Below, in pieces: positions 1 to 9,898 of a stretch of 64,000 nt of DNA. Under the pieces are notes generated by a model. The model had not been told where the DNA came from, searched no databases, and saw nothing but the letters and a program-made list of their open reading frames with translations. Position numbers and translations under genes: made by a program. Numbering within the stretch: position 1 is the first letter of the stretch; every line of letters begins with the position of its first letter. This DNA comes from Bacteroidota bacterium (GTDB taxonomy: Bacteria > Bacteroidota > Bacteroidia > Bacteroidales > B39-G9): contig JADFUR010000097.1 of NCBI GenBank assembly GCA_015222055.1, positions 18,322-82,321 of the forward strand, read 5' to 3'.

Positions 1-2
1 CA

Positions 3-1946
3 TTGTTTGAAGACTTCAATTATTTTATTAATAATCCTTTAAACTTAAATATTGCAACTGAAGAAGAGCTAGAGAAATTACATATATTAAATGATTTTCA
101 GGTTAGTAGCATATTGCATTATATAAAAGAAAATGGGCAAATGCTCAGTATTTATGAGTTACAGTTGATTTATGGTTTTACTCCTGAACTTATTCAAAAA
201 GTATTGCCTTTTGTTACTGTTTCTGATAAGAAAGAAACTCAAAAATTTTCATTAAAAAGAGCCGTGAAATATGGTAGTAATCAATATTTTTTGCGATTAA
301 AAACAGTTGTTGAAGATCAAGAAGGTTTTACACCAATCTCCGATAGTGCTTTAGAAAGTGTGCCAAATTCAAGATATTTGGGAAGCCGATTAAAAATTTA
401 TTCTCGTTATAAATATCAGTATAAAAATAAAATTGCTGCAGGATTTACTAGTGAGAAAGATCCGGGTGAGGAATTTTTTAAAGGCTCACAAAAAAATGGC
501 TTTGATTATTATTCTGCTCATTTACAGTTAAGTAATTTTGGACATCTTAAAACACTTGTTGTTGGTGATTATAAACTAAGGTTTGGACAAGGACTTAACC
601 TCTGGTCGGGAATGGCAACAGGTAAATCTTCTTACGTGTTAGACGTTAAGCGTAAAGCACAGGGAATTAGTAAGTATTCATCAACCGATGAAAATAAATT
701 TATGAGAGGTGCTGGTGCTACTGTTTCTTTTAAGGATTTTAATTTTTCAACTTTTATATCAAAAAAGAAAATTGATGCAAATTTATCTGAGAAAGATACG
801 CTTGATGATGAAGTAAGATCTATTTCTTCGTTTTTAGCCTCAGGAATTCATGCAACACCATCTCAATTATATGACAGACATGCTATTGAAGAAAATTTAT
901 TTGGTGGTAATTTAAGTCTTAATAAAAAAGATTTTAAGATTGGACTTACTTATGTGAAATATAAGTATGGTGCCGATTTAGAAAAAACAATAACCGCTTA
1001 TAATCAGTTTGAGTTTACAGGTTCTGAAAATTCAAACCTGAGCCTTGATTATCAATTTGGAATAAGAAATATTTATTTTTTTGGTGAGGCTGCAAGAAGT
1101 TGTAATGGTGCTATTGCATATATTAATGGAGCAGTTGCTAGCATTGCACCACAAATGTCGATTTCAATAGTTCACCGAGATTATGCTAGAGATTATCAGG
1201 CTTTGTACGGTAATGCCTTTGGCGAAAGCTCTAAAAATATTAATGAAAAAGGTATTTATGTTGGAACAGAGATACATCCTATAAAAAATTGGAAAGTATC
1301 GGCTTATTACGACACTTATAAATTCCCATGGATAAAATCAGGTGCTTCTGCACTTTCTAAAGGTGTTGACTATCTTACTCAAGTAGATTTTCGTTTATCA
1401 CGAAAAGTGCAGATGTATTGGAGGGTGAAAAATGAAACTAAATCGCTAAATGTTGATGAGGAAGAATTGCTAAACCCCAGTGACGCAAAATATTTGGTTG
1501 ATGTTAGCAATTTGCATTTACGCTATAATATTTCATACAGAGTATTGGATGAGTTGCAATTAAAAAATCGTATTGAGTTGGTTCGCTTTACAAAAGGTGA
1601 TGCCAATAGCGAAAATGGTTATCTAATTTATCAGGATATTATTTATCATCCAAAAGCATTGCCGTTAAACGTATCTTTCAGATATGGTATTTTTGATACA
1701 GATTCGTATAATGCCAGAATTTATGCTTACGAAACAGATGTTTTATATGCATATTCTATTCCTGCCTATTCAACTAAAGGAATTAGAACCTATCTCACTC
1801 TAAAGTATTCATTAAATAAAATTGATTTCTGGTTAAGATATGCCCAAACATATTATTCAAATAAAAGTGTAATTGGCTCAGGACTTAACGAAATTGCTGG
1901 CAAAACTAAATCCGAATTAACATTTCAATTACGATATAAATTCTAA
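3..1946 (+). CDS. Helix-hairpin-helix protein with outer-membrane-like body (5' partial)
   Basis: The reading frame is open to the left edge and the first possible start is only a TTG, so the true start and any signal peptide probably lie outside the window. Residues about 13-72 read as paired ComEA-type helix-hairpin-helix segments (NLNIATEEELEKL, then MLSIYELQLIYGF). The remaining ~570 residues are rich in aromatic residues with alternating polar and hydrophobic stretches and end in LTFQLRYKF, which fits an outer-membrane beta-barrel. Proteins of this architecture occur in Bacteroidota, but their role is not established to my knowledge; DNA binding or uptake is only suggested by the HhH part. 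The domain reading is fairly secure, the function is not. Confidence 0.7.
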   Translation: MFEDFNYFINNPLNLNIATEEELEKLHILNDFQVSSILHYIKENGQMLSIYELQLIYGFTPELIQKVLPFVTVSDKKETQKFSLKRAVKYGSNQYFLRLKTVVEDQEGFTPISDSALESVPNSRYLGSRLKIYSRYKYQYKNKIAAGFTSEKDPGEEFFKGSQKNGFDYYSAHLQLSNFGHLKTLVVGDYKLRFGQGLNLWSGMATGKSSYVLDVKRKAQGISKYSSTDENKFMRGAGATVSFKDFNFSTFISKKKIDANLSEKDTLDDEVRSISSFLASGIHATPSQLYDRHAIEENLFGGNLSLNKKDFKIGLTYVKYKYGADLEKTITAYNQFEFTGSENSNLSLDYQFGIRNIYFFGEAARSCNGAIAYINGAVASIAPQMSISIVHRDYARDYQALYGNAFGESSKNINEKGIYVGTEIHPIKNWKVSAYYDTYKFPWIKSGASALSKGVDYLTQVDFRLSRKVQMYWRVKNETKSLNVDEEELLNPSDAKYLVDVSNLHLRYNISYRVLDELQLKNRIELVRFTKGDANSENGYLIYQDIIYHPKALPLNVSFRYGIFDTDSYNARIYAYETDVLYAYSIPAYSTKGIRTYLTLKYSLNKIDFWLRYAQTYYSNKSVIGSGLNEIAGKTKSELTFQLRYKF

Positions 1947-2064
1947 TTTATTAGAATTTTTCTGTAACTTATAATTAGTTTGATACGTCATAATTATTGT
2001 AAAATAAAATATTTTTATTCTCGTTATATTATAAATTAAATTTTATTCGGAATAAATTATTAAA

Positions 2065-2072
2065 TACATTTG
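2065..2072 (+). promoter_or_regulatory. Bacteroidota -7 box (TACATTTG) before tolC-like gene
   Basis: TACATTTG matches the Bacteroidota -7 consensus TAnnTTTG and lies about 65 bases upstream of the preferred start of the TolC-like gene. No good -33 TTTG was found at standard spacing, so this is a moderate call. Confidence 0.4.
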
Positions 2073-2137
2073 TCTAAATGTAAAACGATTTTTTTATAAA
2101 TACTGAAAGTTTAATGTCAACCAAATACAAAAATCAC

Positions 2138-3484
2138 ATGAAAAATGTAAAATTAACATCCTTTTTATTTGTACTATTTTTTGCCTTTTCATCTAATGGA
2201 TATTCTCAAGAAAACTGGGGCTTGCAAAAATGTATTAATTATGCTTTAGATAATAATATTCAAATAAAGAAACAGAAATTAAATTCAGAGATTTCGAAAA
2301 ATAATTTAAAGCAATCAAAATATGACCTTCTACCATCTTTAAGCGGCTCTGCGTCGCACAGCTTTAGTTTTGGTAAAACTGCCGATATAAGTTCATATCA
2401 ATATGTTGATCAAAAATTTCAGAGTGGGAATATGGGGCTTCAGGGACAGGTAAATTTATTTAATGGTTTAAAAGATTATAACACAGTTAAGCAAAACGAA
2501 TTTAATTTACTTGCAAGTTTACAAGATGTTGAAAAGGCTCAAAATGACATTTCTTTAAATATTGTTTCTGCTTATCTTCAAATTTTATTTAATAAAGAGG
2601 CTCTAAGTAATTCTGAAAATGAACTGGAAATTACAAAGCAACAGGTTGAAAGAACAAAAAAACTGGTTGATGCAGGAAATCTGGCTAAAGGCAGCTTGCT
2701 TGAAATAATTTCACAACAGGCAACAGAGAAAGTAAATGCTATTAATAATAAGAATCAACTTAACATGTCTTATTTATCATTGACTCAAATGTTAGATTTA
2801 GATTCTATTGGAAATTTTGAAATTGAAGTACCTGAATTGAGTATCTCAAATATTGAAGAGATACCGGTTATTGACACAATATATGATCAAGCAGAAAATA
2901 ATTTTCCTCAAATAAGAAGTGCAAAGTATAGAATGAAGAGCAGTGAGAAAAATTTATTAATTTCTAAAGGACAAAGATATCCTCAGTTGTCGCTTAGAGG
3001 CAGTTACTACTCTCGATATTCTGAGTTGGCTAAAGATCCTTTAGATCAATCAGCTGATTATTCATTCAAAGATCAATTGGGTGATTATGCCGGCTCACAA
3101 ATATCTTTTAGTCTTTCAATACCAATTTTTAATAAGTTTGCAGTAAAAACAAGTGTAGATAATGCCAAAATATCATTACAGTCTTCTAAATACGATTATG
3201 AATTAACAAGGCAGATGGTTTATAAAGATATTCAACAGGCAATTTCTGATGCAGATGCAGCTCTTGAAAGTTATCAGGCTAGAAAAGAAGCTCTTTTATC
3301 AATGGAAGAATCGTTTAAATATACTCAACAAAAGTTCAACCTTGGTTTAGTTAATTCGCTTGACTTTAACACATCGAAAAATAATTTGAATAAAGCAAAG
3401 TCAGATTTATTACAAGCTAAATATCAATATATTTTTAAATTAAAAATTCTTGATTTCTATCAAGGAAAGCAAATTCAGTTATAA
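2138..3484 (+). CDS. TolC family outer membrane efflux protein
   Basis: Outer-membrane channel subunit of a tripartite efflux or type I secretion machine. The ATG at 2138 begins a clean signal peptide (MKNVKLTSFLFVLFFAFSSNGYSQ); an in-frame ATG at 2114 would add eight polar residues before it and is less likely. The mature start WGLQKCINYALDNNIQIKKQKL is typical of Bacteroidota TolC proteins, and the protein has the duplicated long helical hairpins with short strand segments of the OEP family. Length (~448 aa) is normal. A terminator follows at once, so it is not cotranscribed with the permeases downstream. Membrane-fusion protein genes are not adjacent; the nearest HlyD-like gene is at 11.1 kb. 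Substrate unknown. Confidence 0.9.
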   Translation: MKNVKLTSFLFVLFFAFSSNGYSQENWGLQKCINYALDNNIQIKKQKLNSEISKNNLKQSKYDLLPSLSGSASHSFSFGKTADISSYQYVDQKFQSGNMGLQGQVNLFNGLKDYNTVKQNEFNLLASLQDVEKAQNDISLNIVSAYLQILFNKEALSNSENELEITKQQVERTKKLVDAGNLAKGSLLEIISQQATEKVNAINNKNQLNMSYLSLTQMLDLDSIGNFEIEVPELSISNIEEIPVIDTIYDQAENNFPQIRSAKYRMKSSEKNLLISKGQRYPQLSLRGSYYSRYSELAKDPLDQSADYSFKDQLGDYAGSQISFSLSIPIFNKFAVKTSVDNAKISLQSSKYDYELTRQMVYKDIQQAISDADAALESYQARKEALLSMEESFKYTQQKFNLGLVNSLDFNTSKNNLNKAKSDLLQAKYQYIFKLKILDFYQGKQIQL

Positions 3485-3552
3485 TAAATTTGATTAACCG
3501 TAATAATTTTTTTATACAGAGTATTCATTGCAATTAGTTGCATGAAAAGGAT

Positions 3553-3593
3553 AAATGTCGAACTATTAATTAGTTCGGCATTTGTTTTTTTTT
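3553..3593 (+). terminator. Rho-independent terminator after tolC-like gene
   Basis: The arms at 3553-3565 and 3571-3583 pair over 13 positions with one G-T pair and a 5-base loop, followed by a run of nine T. It separates the TolC-like gene from the ABC-2 permeases. Confidence 0.85.
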
Positions 3594-3752
3594 AGGAGAT
3601 GTGAGGAGAATATGATTATTAATTAGGGATAAAAGATTAAATCAACTTGTATTTTGAATTTATAATCCGAAAGCTATAAGGAATTGTCGTATTATAAATT
3701 CGAAAGAGCTACAGAAAATTGTAACTTTACAAAAAGTTCAATTAAAATATTA

Positions 3753-4859
3753 ATGAAACGATTTTTAGGATTTATAAGGAAAGAATTTTTCCATATTTTT
3801 AGAGATAAAAGAACAATGGTGATTTTGTTTGGAATGCCTATTGCTCAAATTTTAATTTTTGGTTATGTTATAACAAATGAGATTAATAATGCCAAAATTG
3901 CCATACTTGACAAGTCAAAAGATGAGGTAACAAAAAAAATCACAAGCAAAATTTTATCGTCGAGCTATTTCCAGTTATACGATAATCTCAAAAGCACTAG
4001 CGATATTGAAAAAGTATTAAAAAAAGGCGAGGTTAAAGAAGTAATTATTTTTGAGCCTGATTTTGCACAAAAAATGGAGAAACAAGGCAATGCAAAAATT
4101 CAAATCATAGTTGATGCATCAGATCCTAATACTGCCAATATATTGGTAAATTTTACCAAAGGGATTATTAATAAATTTATTCAAAACGAAAATTCTCAAA
4201 TACAATATCCATTACAAATAGTTCCTGAAGTTCGTATGATGTATAATGAGAGTTTAAAAGGCGTTTATATGTTTGTGCCGGGCACAATGGCTCTTATTCT
4301 GATGTTAGTCTCAGCAATGATGACATCAATATCTTTAGCCCGAGAAAAAGAAATCGGCACAATGGAAATTCTTCTTGCTTCGCCATTAAAACCAATACAG
4401 ATTATTCTTGGTAAAGTTGTGCCATATTTAGTCTTGTCGTTTATAAATGCAGTTGTAATTATTATGCTGGGCAATTTTGTTTTTGGTGTTCCTGTTAAAG
4501 GTAGTTTGTTGTTGTTAATGCTCGAATGCATTTTGTTTATATTACTAGCTCTCTCAATTGGAATATTCATTTCAACAAAGGCTTCTAATCAGCAAATTGC
4601 AATGATAATTTCAATGTTTGGACTTCTGCTGCCAACAATTCTTTTGTCAGGATTTATTTTCCCAATTCATAATATGCCAAAAGTTTTGCAAGTAATTAGC
4701 TTACTTATGCCACCTCGTTGGTTTATTATTATTATCAAAAATATTATGATTAAAGGAACCGGGTTTTTATACGTGTGGAAAGAAACTCTTATTTTATGTG
4801 TTATGATTGTTGCTTTTATCGGCTTAAGTGTTAAAAATTTTAAAGTCAGACTGGAATGA
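3753..4859 (+). CDS. ABC-2 type transporter permease (YhhJ/YbhR-like)
   Basis: Inner-membrane permease of an ABC exporter. Starting at the ATG at 3753 gives MKRFLGFIRKEFFHIFRDKRTMVILFGMP, the typical N-terminus of the YhhJ/YbhR/YbhS group; the upstream TTG-initiated extension carries no domain and is dropped. One N-terminal membrane segment is followed by a ~150-residue extracytoplasmic region, then five C-terminal membrane segments including the AREKEIGTMEILLASPLKP coupling helix. The next gene is a second permease of the same family, 297 bases on, so the two probably form a heterodimer. No ABC ATPase or HlyD subunit lies beside them, which is unusual. Substrate unknown. Confidence 0.88.
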   Translation: MKRFLGFIRKEFFHIFRDKRTMVILFGMPIAQILIFGYVITNEINNAKIAILDKSKDEVTKKITSKILSSSYFQLYDNLKSTSDIEKVLKKGEVKEVIIFEPDFAQKMEKQGNAKIQIIVDASDPNTANILVNFTKGIINKFIQNENSQIQYPLQIVPEVRMMYNESLKGVYMFVPGTMALILMLVSAMMTSISLAREKEIGTMEILLASPLKPIQIILGKVVPYLVLSFINAVVIIMLGNFVFGVPVKGSLLLLMLECILFILLALSIGIFISTKASNQQIAMIISMFGLLLPTILLSGFIFPIHNMPKVLQVISLLMPPRWFIIIIKNIMIKGTGFLYVWKETLILCVMIVAFIGLSVKNFKVRLE

Positions 4860-4871
4860 TTCTCTAATTAC

Positions 4872-5125
4872 GAATTATGAATTACTAAAACCTGGCAGGT
4901 TTCATTGATTAATTGACAAGAAGATGAAGAAATTTAATAATAGTTATAAAAACAAACCTGCCAGGTTTCTCTAAAATATGGAACGGGAAGGAATTACGGA
5001 TTAATAATTACTAAAACCTGGCAGGTTTTTCTGATTAACTGATGTGAAGATGAAAAGTTTTCCGGATAGTATTAAACCAAACCTGCCAGGTTTCTATAAA
5101 ATAATGAACAGGAAGGAATTAAAAA
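4872..5125. repeat. Two tandem ~126-bp units, each with two 15-bp palindromes
   Basis: The space between the permease genes is almost filled by two copies of a ~126-base unit (for example 4881 aligns with 5007, and 4954 with 5079). Each unit carries AAACCTGGCAGGTTT (4888-4902, 5014-5028) and its complement form AAACCTGCCAGGTTT (4954-4968, 5079-5093). Each 15-mer is a perfect palindrome around one base, and the two within a unit can also pair with each other into a long hairpin. This resembles REP-type intergenic elements. A role in mRNA stability or termination between the permeases is possible but not shown. Confidence 0.85.
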
Positions 5126-5156
5126 TTACGAATTTATTATAAACTTTACGAACTCT

Positions 5157-6278
5157 ATGAACTCTCTATTATTTATATTAGAAAAGGAATTTATTCAGAT
5201 CTTTAGAGATAAGCGAATGTTAGCTGTGATTTTTGTATTGCCAATATTGCAATTACTCATATTAATTTTTGCAGCCACAAATGAGATGAAGCAGATTAAT
5301 ATGTATGTTGTTGATAATGATATGTCAACTTTATCAAGAAGGTTGATTAATAAGTTAGAAGGTTCTTCGTTTTTTTATGTTCAAAACAGTTCTTTTTCAA
5401 TTGAAAAAGCCAAAAAAGAATTACTAAAAGATAAGGCAGATTTAATTATTGATATCCCACAAGGGTTTGAACGTGATTTAGTTAGAGAGAATAAGTCGAA
5501 AGTTCAATTGCTTATAAATGCAGTTAATGGTTCGGCAGCCCAGCTTACTTATGTTTATTCTATGTCGGTAATTACTGGTTTTAATAAAAATATTATTGCA
5601 GAAAGGGTTAATATGCCGGCAAAATTGATGAGCAATAAAAGCATTTCAGTAGTTTCTTCATTTTGGTACAATCCTGGGTTGAATTATAAGTATTATATGC
5701 TCCCCGGAATATTAGTAATTTTAGTTTCAATAATCGGTATGTTTCTATCATCGTTAAATATTGTAAAAGAAAAAGAGGTGGGAACAATTGAACAAATTAA
5801 TGTAACACCAATAAAAAAATATCAGTTTGTATTAGGTAAGCTCATCCCATTTTTATTAATCGGCTTATTTGATTTGGGGTTTGGACTTGTTCTCGGGAAA
5901 TTAATTTTTGATATTCCAATTGTAGGTAGCTTGTTCACATTATTTAGTTTTGCTGTTGTCTATCTCATATTAGTTTTAAGCATGGGCTTTTTTGTTTCAA
6001 CAGTTACCGAAACACAGCAGCAGGCAATGTTTATATCGTTTTTTTTCATGATCGTTTTTCTTCTAATGAGTGGTTTATTCACACCATTTGAGAGTATGCC
6101 TATTTGGGCACAAAATATTAACGCTATAAATCCTCTTGCATATTTTATGCGTGTTATTCGTATGGTGTTACTAAAAGGCTCGGGATTTGCCGACATAGCA
6201 AAAGATTTTTTTATTATTATGTTCCTCTCAGTAATTGTTTTTTCTCTATCGGTATGGAAATACCGTAAAGTGGCATAG
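5157..6278 (+). CDS. ABC-2 type transporter permease (second subunit)
   Basis: Second permease of the pair. MNSLLFILEKEFIQIFRDKRMLAVIFVLP mirrors the N-terminus of its neighbour, followed by one membrane segment, a ~150-residue outer region and five C-terminal membrane segments with the conserved KEKEVGTIEQINVTPIKK segment before the second. Length (373 aa) is normal for the family. The two permeases are paralogous and presumably form the membrane core of one exporter. The ATPase must be encoded elsewhere, because no Walker motifs occur in nearby frames. Confidence 0.88.
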   Translation: MNSLLFILEKEFIQIFRDKRMLAVIFVLPILQLLILIFAATNEMKQINMYVVDNDMSTLSRRLINKLEGSSFFYVQNSSFSIEKAKKELLKDKADLIIDIPQGFERDLVRENKSKVQLLINAVNGSAAQLTYVYSMSVITGFNKNIIAERVNMPAKLMSNKSISVVSSFWYNPGLNYKYYMLPGILVILVSIIGMFLSSLNIVKEKEVGTIEQINVTPIKKYQFVLGKLIPFLLIGLFDLGFGLVLGKLIFDIPIVGSLFTLFSFAVVYLILVLSMGFFVSTVTETQQQAMFISFFFMIVFLLMSGLFTPFESMPIWAQNINAINPLAYFMRVIRMVLLKGSGFADIAKDFFIIMFLSVIVFSLSVWKYRKVA

Positions 6279-6438
6279 ATTTTATTGATTTATTTTTTTT
6301 CAATTGGGGAATTATTAATAATTTTACATTAATATTAAAAGAAGTTTCAAATTTTTTTGATATTTGATTTTATCTGCGATTTTTAAATTAATCTGTGACA
6401 TTTGTGTTCTGTTTATGAAACGTAACAATAAACTTTTG

Positions 6439-6446
6439 TATTTTTG
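6439..6446 (+). promoter_or_regulatory. Bacteroidota -7 box (TATTTTTG)
   Basis: TATTTTTG fits TAnnTTTG and lies 43 bases before the ATG of the DUF4384-like gene. The -33 element is weak. Confidence 0.4.
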
Positions 6447-6488
6447 CAACTTCTGGTTTTTGTTTACTGATTAATAATTTATTGTTAT

Positions 6489-7301
6489 ATGAAATTTTTT
6501 AAACACACAAAATCTGTTTTACTCTTAGTTCTTGGATTAGCACTTATTTTTTCTGCCTATACAGGTAAAGATTATAAAGAAATTAAGTTAAAAAATATTC
6601 AAGGAGTAGCAGTAGGAGGTGAGAGCGAAACACTCGAACATGTTAAAATTAAAGCTATTAACAATGCTAAAATTGAAGCTTTAAGAAAAGCCGGTATTGA
6701 AGAAAATATTAATTCATATTCAAACTTATTTAAAAGTGAAGACAGCGATAATTATGAAGAATTATTTTCATCCAATGTATTTTCAAACATTAGGGGAAGT
6801 GTTAAAGATATTGAAATAAGAGATCTGAAAAAGGAATTTACTCCCGAAGGACAAATGAAAGTTACTGTTGTTATTAATTGCGTTGTAATTAAATATAAAA
6901 CAATTTCCGATTTAACATTCGACGCCTGGGTTGATGGTTTTAAATTGTTTTATAATAACGAAGAGGCAATGGAGTTTACTGTAAAACCATCGCAAGATGC
7001 TTATCTTAGAGCTTTTTTGATTACAACCGATGATGCTTATGTGTTGTTTCCTAATGATTATGAAAAATCGTTTATTTTGGAAAAAGATACAGAATATCCA
7101 TTTCCTTCTCAACAAATAGAATATATTTTAACTTCTGAAAAAAAATCAAAAGTTCACAGAGTTATTGTGGTTTTGTTAAAAAAAGACATCCCGTATACCG
7201 AAGAAGTGACATATAAAAATATTACTAAGTGGATTTTTAATATACCACCCGACGAACGAGTAGTAAAATCGTTTGGGTTTTCTGTAGTAGAAAATAATTA
7301 A
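6489..7301 (+). CDS. Exported FlgT-N/LPP20-like protein with DUF4384-like domain
   Basis: A signal peptide or N-terminal anchor covers residues 1-26 (KSVLLLVLGLALIFSAYTG). Residues ~35-130 have the pattern of the FlgT N-terminal/LPP20 fold: a short strand, then EHVKIKAINNAKIEALRKAGIEE, then a VKDIEIRD..TPEGQMKVTVVINCVV strand pair. Residues ~145-245 look like DUF4384 (FDAWVDGFKLFYNNEEAMEFTVKP, AYLRAFLITTDDAYVLFPND), a domain that often follows peptidase or adhesion modules. There is no lipobox cysteine. It is transcribed alone, with ~130 bases before gpsA. Probably a periplasmic or envelope-associated protein; function unknown. Confidence 0.65.
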   Translation: MKFFKHTKSVLLLVLGLALIFSAYTGKDYKEIKLKNIQGVAVGGESETLEHVKIKAINNAKIEALRKAGIEENINSYSNLFKSEDSDNYEELFSSNVFSNIRGSVKDIEIRDLKKEFTPEGQMKVTVVINCVVIKYKTISDLTFDAWVDGFKLFYNNEEAMEFTVKPSQDAYLRAFLITTDDAYVLFPNDYEKSFILEKDTEYPFPSQQIEYILTSEKKSKVHRVIVVLLKKDIPYTEEVTYKNITKWIFNIPPDERVVKSFGFSVVENN

Positions 7302-7431
7302 AAAAAAAGCTCTAAAAAATAATTTGAATTAAAGATTGGTAATTTTATAATTTTGACACATTGCCATATTTTATAAATCTGTAAAAAATCATAAAAAAAT
7401 ATTTTTTTGATAATTTAAAAATTTTTATATA

Positions 7432-8427
7432 ATGAATAATGAAAAAAGAATAGGTGTTGTTGGTGGTGGAAGTTGGGCAACAGCAATTGTTAAAATTTTA
7501 ACCGAAAATGTCACTTCTTTAAATTGGTTCATGCGAAATGATGATACAATTAATTATATTAAAGAACATCATCATAATCCAAGATATATTACTGCTGCCA
7601 GTATTGAAGTTGACAGAATAAACTTTTTTAATGATATAAATAAGTTAGTTGAGAATTCTGATATAGTTATTTTTGTAATCCCCACAATTTATTTAAAAGC
7701 AGCTCTTTCGAAACTTAATGTAAGTCTTAAAGAGAAGTTTGTGGTTTCTGCAATAAAAGGAATTATTCCTGACGATAACATGATTGTAGGTAATTATTTT
7801 CATGTAAAATATAAAGTGCCAATTAATTCAATTGGTGTGATATCAGGCCCTTGTCATGCAGAGGAAGTTGCTCTAGAGCGATTATCATATATAACTGTTT
7901 CTTCTATAGATGTTGAAAAAGCAAAGTATCTTGCCGATAAAATTGAATGTAGATTTATTAAAACGGCTATTTCTGATGATATTTACGGAACGGAATATTC
8001 TGCAGTATTGAAAAATATTTTTGCTCTTGCAGCAGGTATTTGTCATGGTTTAGGTTATGGGGATAATTTTCAGGCTGTTTTAATCTCAAATGCTATTCAA
8101 GAAATAAAACGTTTTGTCGATACTGTTCATCCAATATCCCGAGACATTAAAAATCATGTTTATTTAGGCGATTTGTTGGTTACTGCATATTCACAATTTA
8201 GTAGAAACCGTACCTTTGGAAATATGATTGGTAAAGGTTATTCGGTGAAATCAGCTCAATTAGAAATGCACATGATTGCCGAAGGTTATTTTGCTACTAA
8301 ATGTATTAAAGAAATTAATAAAGAATTTGAGGTAGATATGCCAATAACCGATGCTGTTTATAATATTTTGTATGAAAAAATATCACCGGCTATGGAAATA
8401 AAACTACTTACCGAGAGCTTGAGATAA
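7432..8427 (+). CDS. gpsA: Glycerol-3-phosphate dehydrogenase [NAD(P)+]
   Basis: Reduces dihydroxyacetone phosphate to sn-glycerol 3-phosphate for phospholipid synthesis; cytoplasmic. The Rossmann glycine motif VVGGGSWATAIVKIL is at residues 9-23, the phosphate-site stretch ISGPCHAEEVA at ~138-148, and the catalytic lysine in SAVLKNIFALAAGICHGLGYGDN at ~190. Length (331 aa) is normal. It lies just upstream of pgi with ~120 bases between, filled mostly by a dispersed repeat. Confidence 0.95.
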   Translation: MNNEKRIGVVGGGSWATAIVKILTENVTSLNWFMRNDDTINYIKEHHHNPRYITAASIEVDRINFFNDINKLVENSDIVIFVIPTIYLKAALSKLNVSLKEKFVVSAIKGIIPDDNMIVGNYFHVKYKVPINSIGVISGPCHAEEVALERLSYITVSSIDVEKAKYLADKIECRFIKTAISDDIYGTEYSAVLKNIFALAAGICHGLGYGDNFQAVLISNAIQEIKRFVDTVHPISRDIKNHVYLGDLLVTAYSQFSRNRTFGNMIGKGYSVKSAQLEMHMIAEGYFATKCIKEINKEFEVDMPITDAVYNILYEKISPAMEIKLLTESLR

Positions 8428-8462
8428 AAAAGAGAAAGTTTAAAGTTTGAAGTTCAAATTTT

Positions 8463-8510
8463 CGTCATTGCGAGCGATAGCGAAGCAATCTCTTGCATTA
8501 GCCCTCGCTT
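8463..8510. repeat. Dispersed CGTCATTGCGAGCGATAGCG-type repeat in the pgi leader
   Basis: The stretch starting CGTCATTGCGAGCGATAGCG and running through GAAGCAATCTC is a known kind of dispersed palindromic repeat in many bacterial genomes (recognised from memory). It is translated in an apparent N-terminal extension of pgi, which is why the upstream ATG at 8447 is not accepted as the start. A related GAGCGATAGCGAAA core occurs at 50276-50290. Confidence 0.7.
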
Positions 8511-8548
8511 TTTGCTTTTTCGGATTTTTAATTCGTAATAAAAATAAA

Positions 8549-9898
8549 ATGAAAAATATAAATTTAAGTATTGAGAATGTATACAAATTTGTTTCAAAAG
8601 AGACAATTTTGGAATATAAAGATGATGTAGAAAAAAAGATTAAATCATTATATAACAAATCTGGCAAGGGAAATGATTTCCTTGGTTGGTTGAATCTTCC
8701 TTCATCTATCACACAAAATGAGATTGATGATATCCAAAGTACTGTTGATAAATTAAAGAATAAGCTTGATGTTGTAGTAGTAATCGGTATTGGTGGCTCA
8801 TACCTTGGGGCAAGAGCTGTTATTGATGTGCTTTCAGATAGTTTTAGTTCTTTTAAGAAAAAAAGTAATAATCCGCAAATTGTATTTGCAGGGCAAAATA
8901 TTAGTGAAGATTATTTGTATGAGCTTCGTAATATGCTTAGTGATAAATCGTTCGCAGTGGTTATAATATCTAAATCGGGAACAACAACCGAGCCGGCTAT
9001 TAGCTTTCGTTTATTAAAAGCTGATTTAGAAAAACGTTATGGCAAGCAAGAAGCAAAAAACAGAATTATTGCAATTACCGATAAAGAAAGAGGTGCGTTA
9101 AAGAATTTATCTGATAAAGAAGGATACAAAACTTTTGTTATTCCCGATGATGTAGGAGGGAGGTATTCTGTTTTAACTCCTGTTGGATTAGTGCCAATTG
9201 CTTTTGCAGGATTTGATATTAAACAACTTATTGAAGGTGCAAAAGTTATTGAGAAAATAAGTTCAGTTGAAATACCATTTGAGCAAAATATTACTGCCGT
9301 TTATGCAGCCACGCGAAATGCTTTATATTCAAACGAAAAGAATATTGAGATTATGGTGAATTATAATCCTAAACTGCATTATTTTGCCGAGTGGTGGAAA
9401 CAATTATATGGCGAGAGTGAAGGAAAAGAAAATAAAGGTATTTTTCCTGCAAGTGTTGATTTCACTTCCGATCTGCATTCAATGGGGCAATATATTCAGC
9501 AAGGCAGACGAAATATTTTCGAGACAGTTCTTTCAATTGAAAAAGCAAATCATAATATTATTATACCGCACGATGATGCTAACCTTGATAAGTTAAATTA
9601 CCTCGCAGGAAAACATTTAGATGAGGTTAATAAAATGGCAGAATTGGGCACTGTTTTAGCTCATGTTGACGGTGGTGTGCCTAATATTCGTATTGAAATT
9701 CCACAGTTAAATGAGTTTTATATTGGTCAATTAATTTATTTCTTTGAAAAAGCTTGTGCCATAAGTGGTTATGTTCTTGATGTTAATCCATTTGACCAGC
9801 CCGGAGTTGAGGCATATAAAAAGAATATGTTTGCCTTACTTGAAAAACCTGGCTTTGAAAAAGAAACATTGGAGATTAAAGAAAAAATAAAAAAATAA
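8549..9898 (+). CDS. pgi: Glucose-6-phosphate isomerase
   Basis: Interconverts glucose 6-phosphate and fructose 6-phosphate in glycolysis and gluconeogenesis. The ATG at 8549 gives [14 protein letters not shown] and 449 residues, the usual length of the Bacteroidota/Bacillus-type enzyme; the longer frame from 8447 translates a dispersed repeat. Family motifs: [31 protein letters not shown] (phosphate site), [19 protein letters not shown] (signature) and [14 protein letters not shown], with a lysine near the C-terminus after the [13 protein letters not shown] motif. A strong terminator follows. The last ~21 coding bases and the terminator are duplicated 11 kb downstream (20834-20940), bracketing an accessory island. 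Confidence 0.96.
   Translation: MKNINLSIENVYKFVSKETILEYKDDVEKKIKSLYNKSGKGNDFLGWLNLPSSITQNEIDDIQSTVDKLKNKLDVVVVIGIGGSYLGARAVIDVLSDSFSSFKKKSNNPQIVFAGQNISEDYLYELRNMLSDKSFAVVIISKSGTTTEPAISFRLLKADLEKRYGKQEAKNRIIAITDKERGALKNLSDKEGYKTFVIPDDVGGRYSVLTPVGLVPIAFAGFDIKQLIEGAKVIEKISSVEIPFEQNITAVYAATRNALYSNEKNIEIMVNYNPKLHYFAEWWKQLYGESEGKENKGIFPASVDFTSDLHSMGQYIQQGRRNIFETVLSIEKANHNIIIPHDDANLDKLNYLAGKHLDEVNKMAELGTVLAHVDGGVPNIRIEIPQLNEFYIGQLIYFFEKACAISGYVLDVNPFDQPGVEAYKKNMFALLEKPGFEKETLEIKEKIKK

Noticed and set aside
8447..8548. N-terminal extension of pgi
   Set aside because: It translates a dispersed repeat (CGTCATTGCGAG type). The enzyme's own N-terminus begins at the ATG at 8549.
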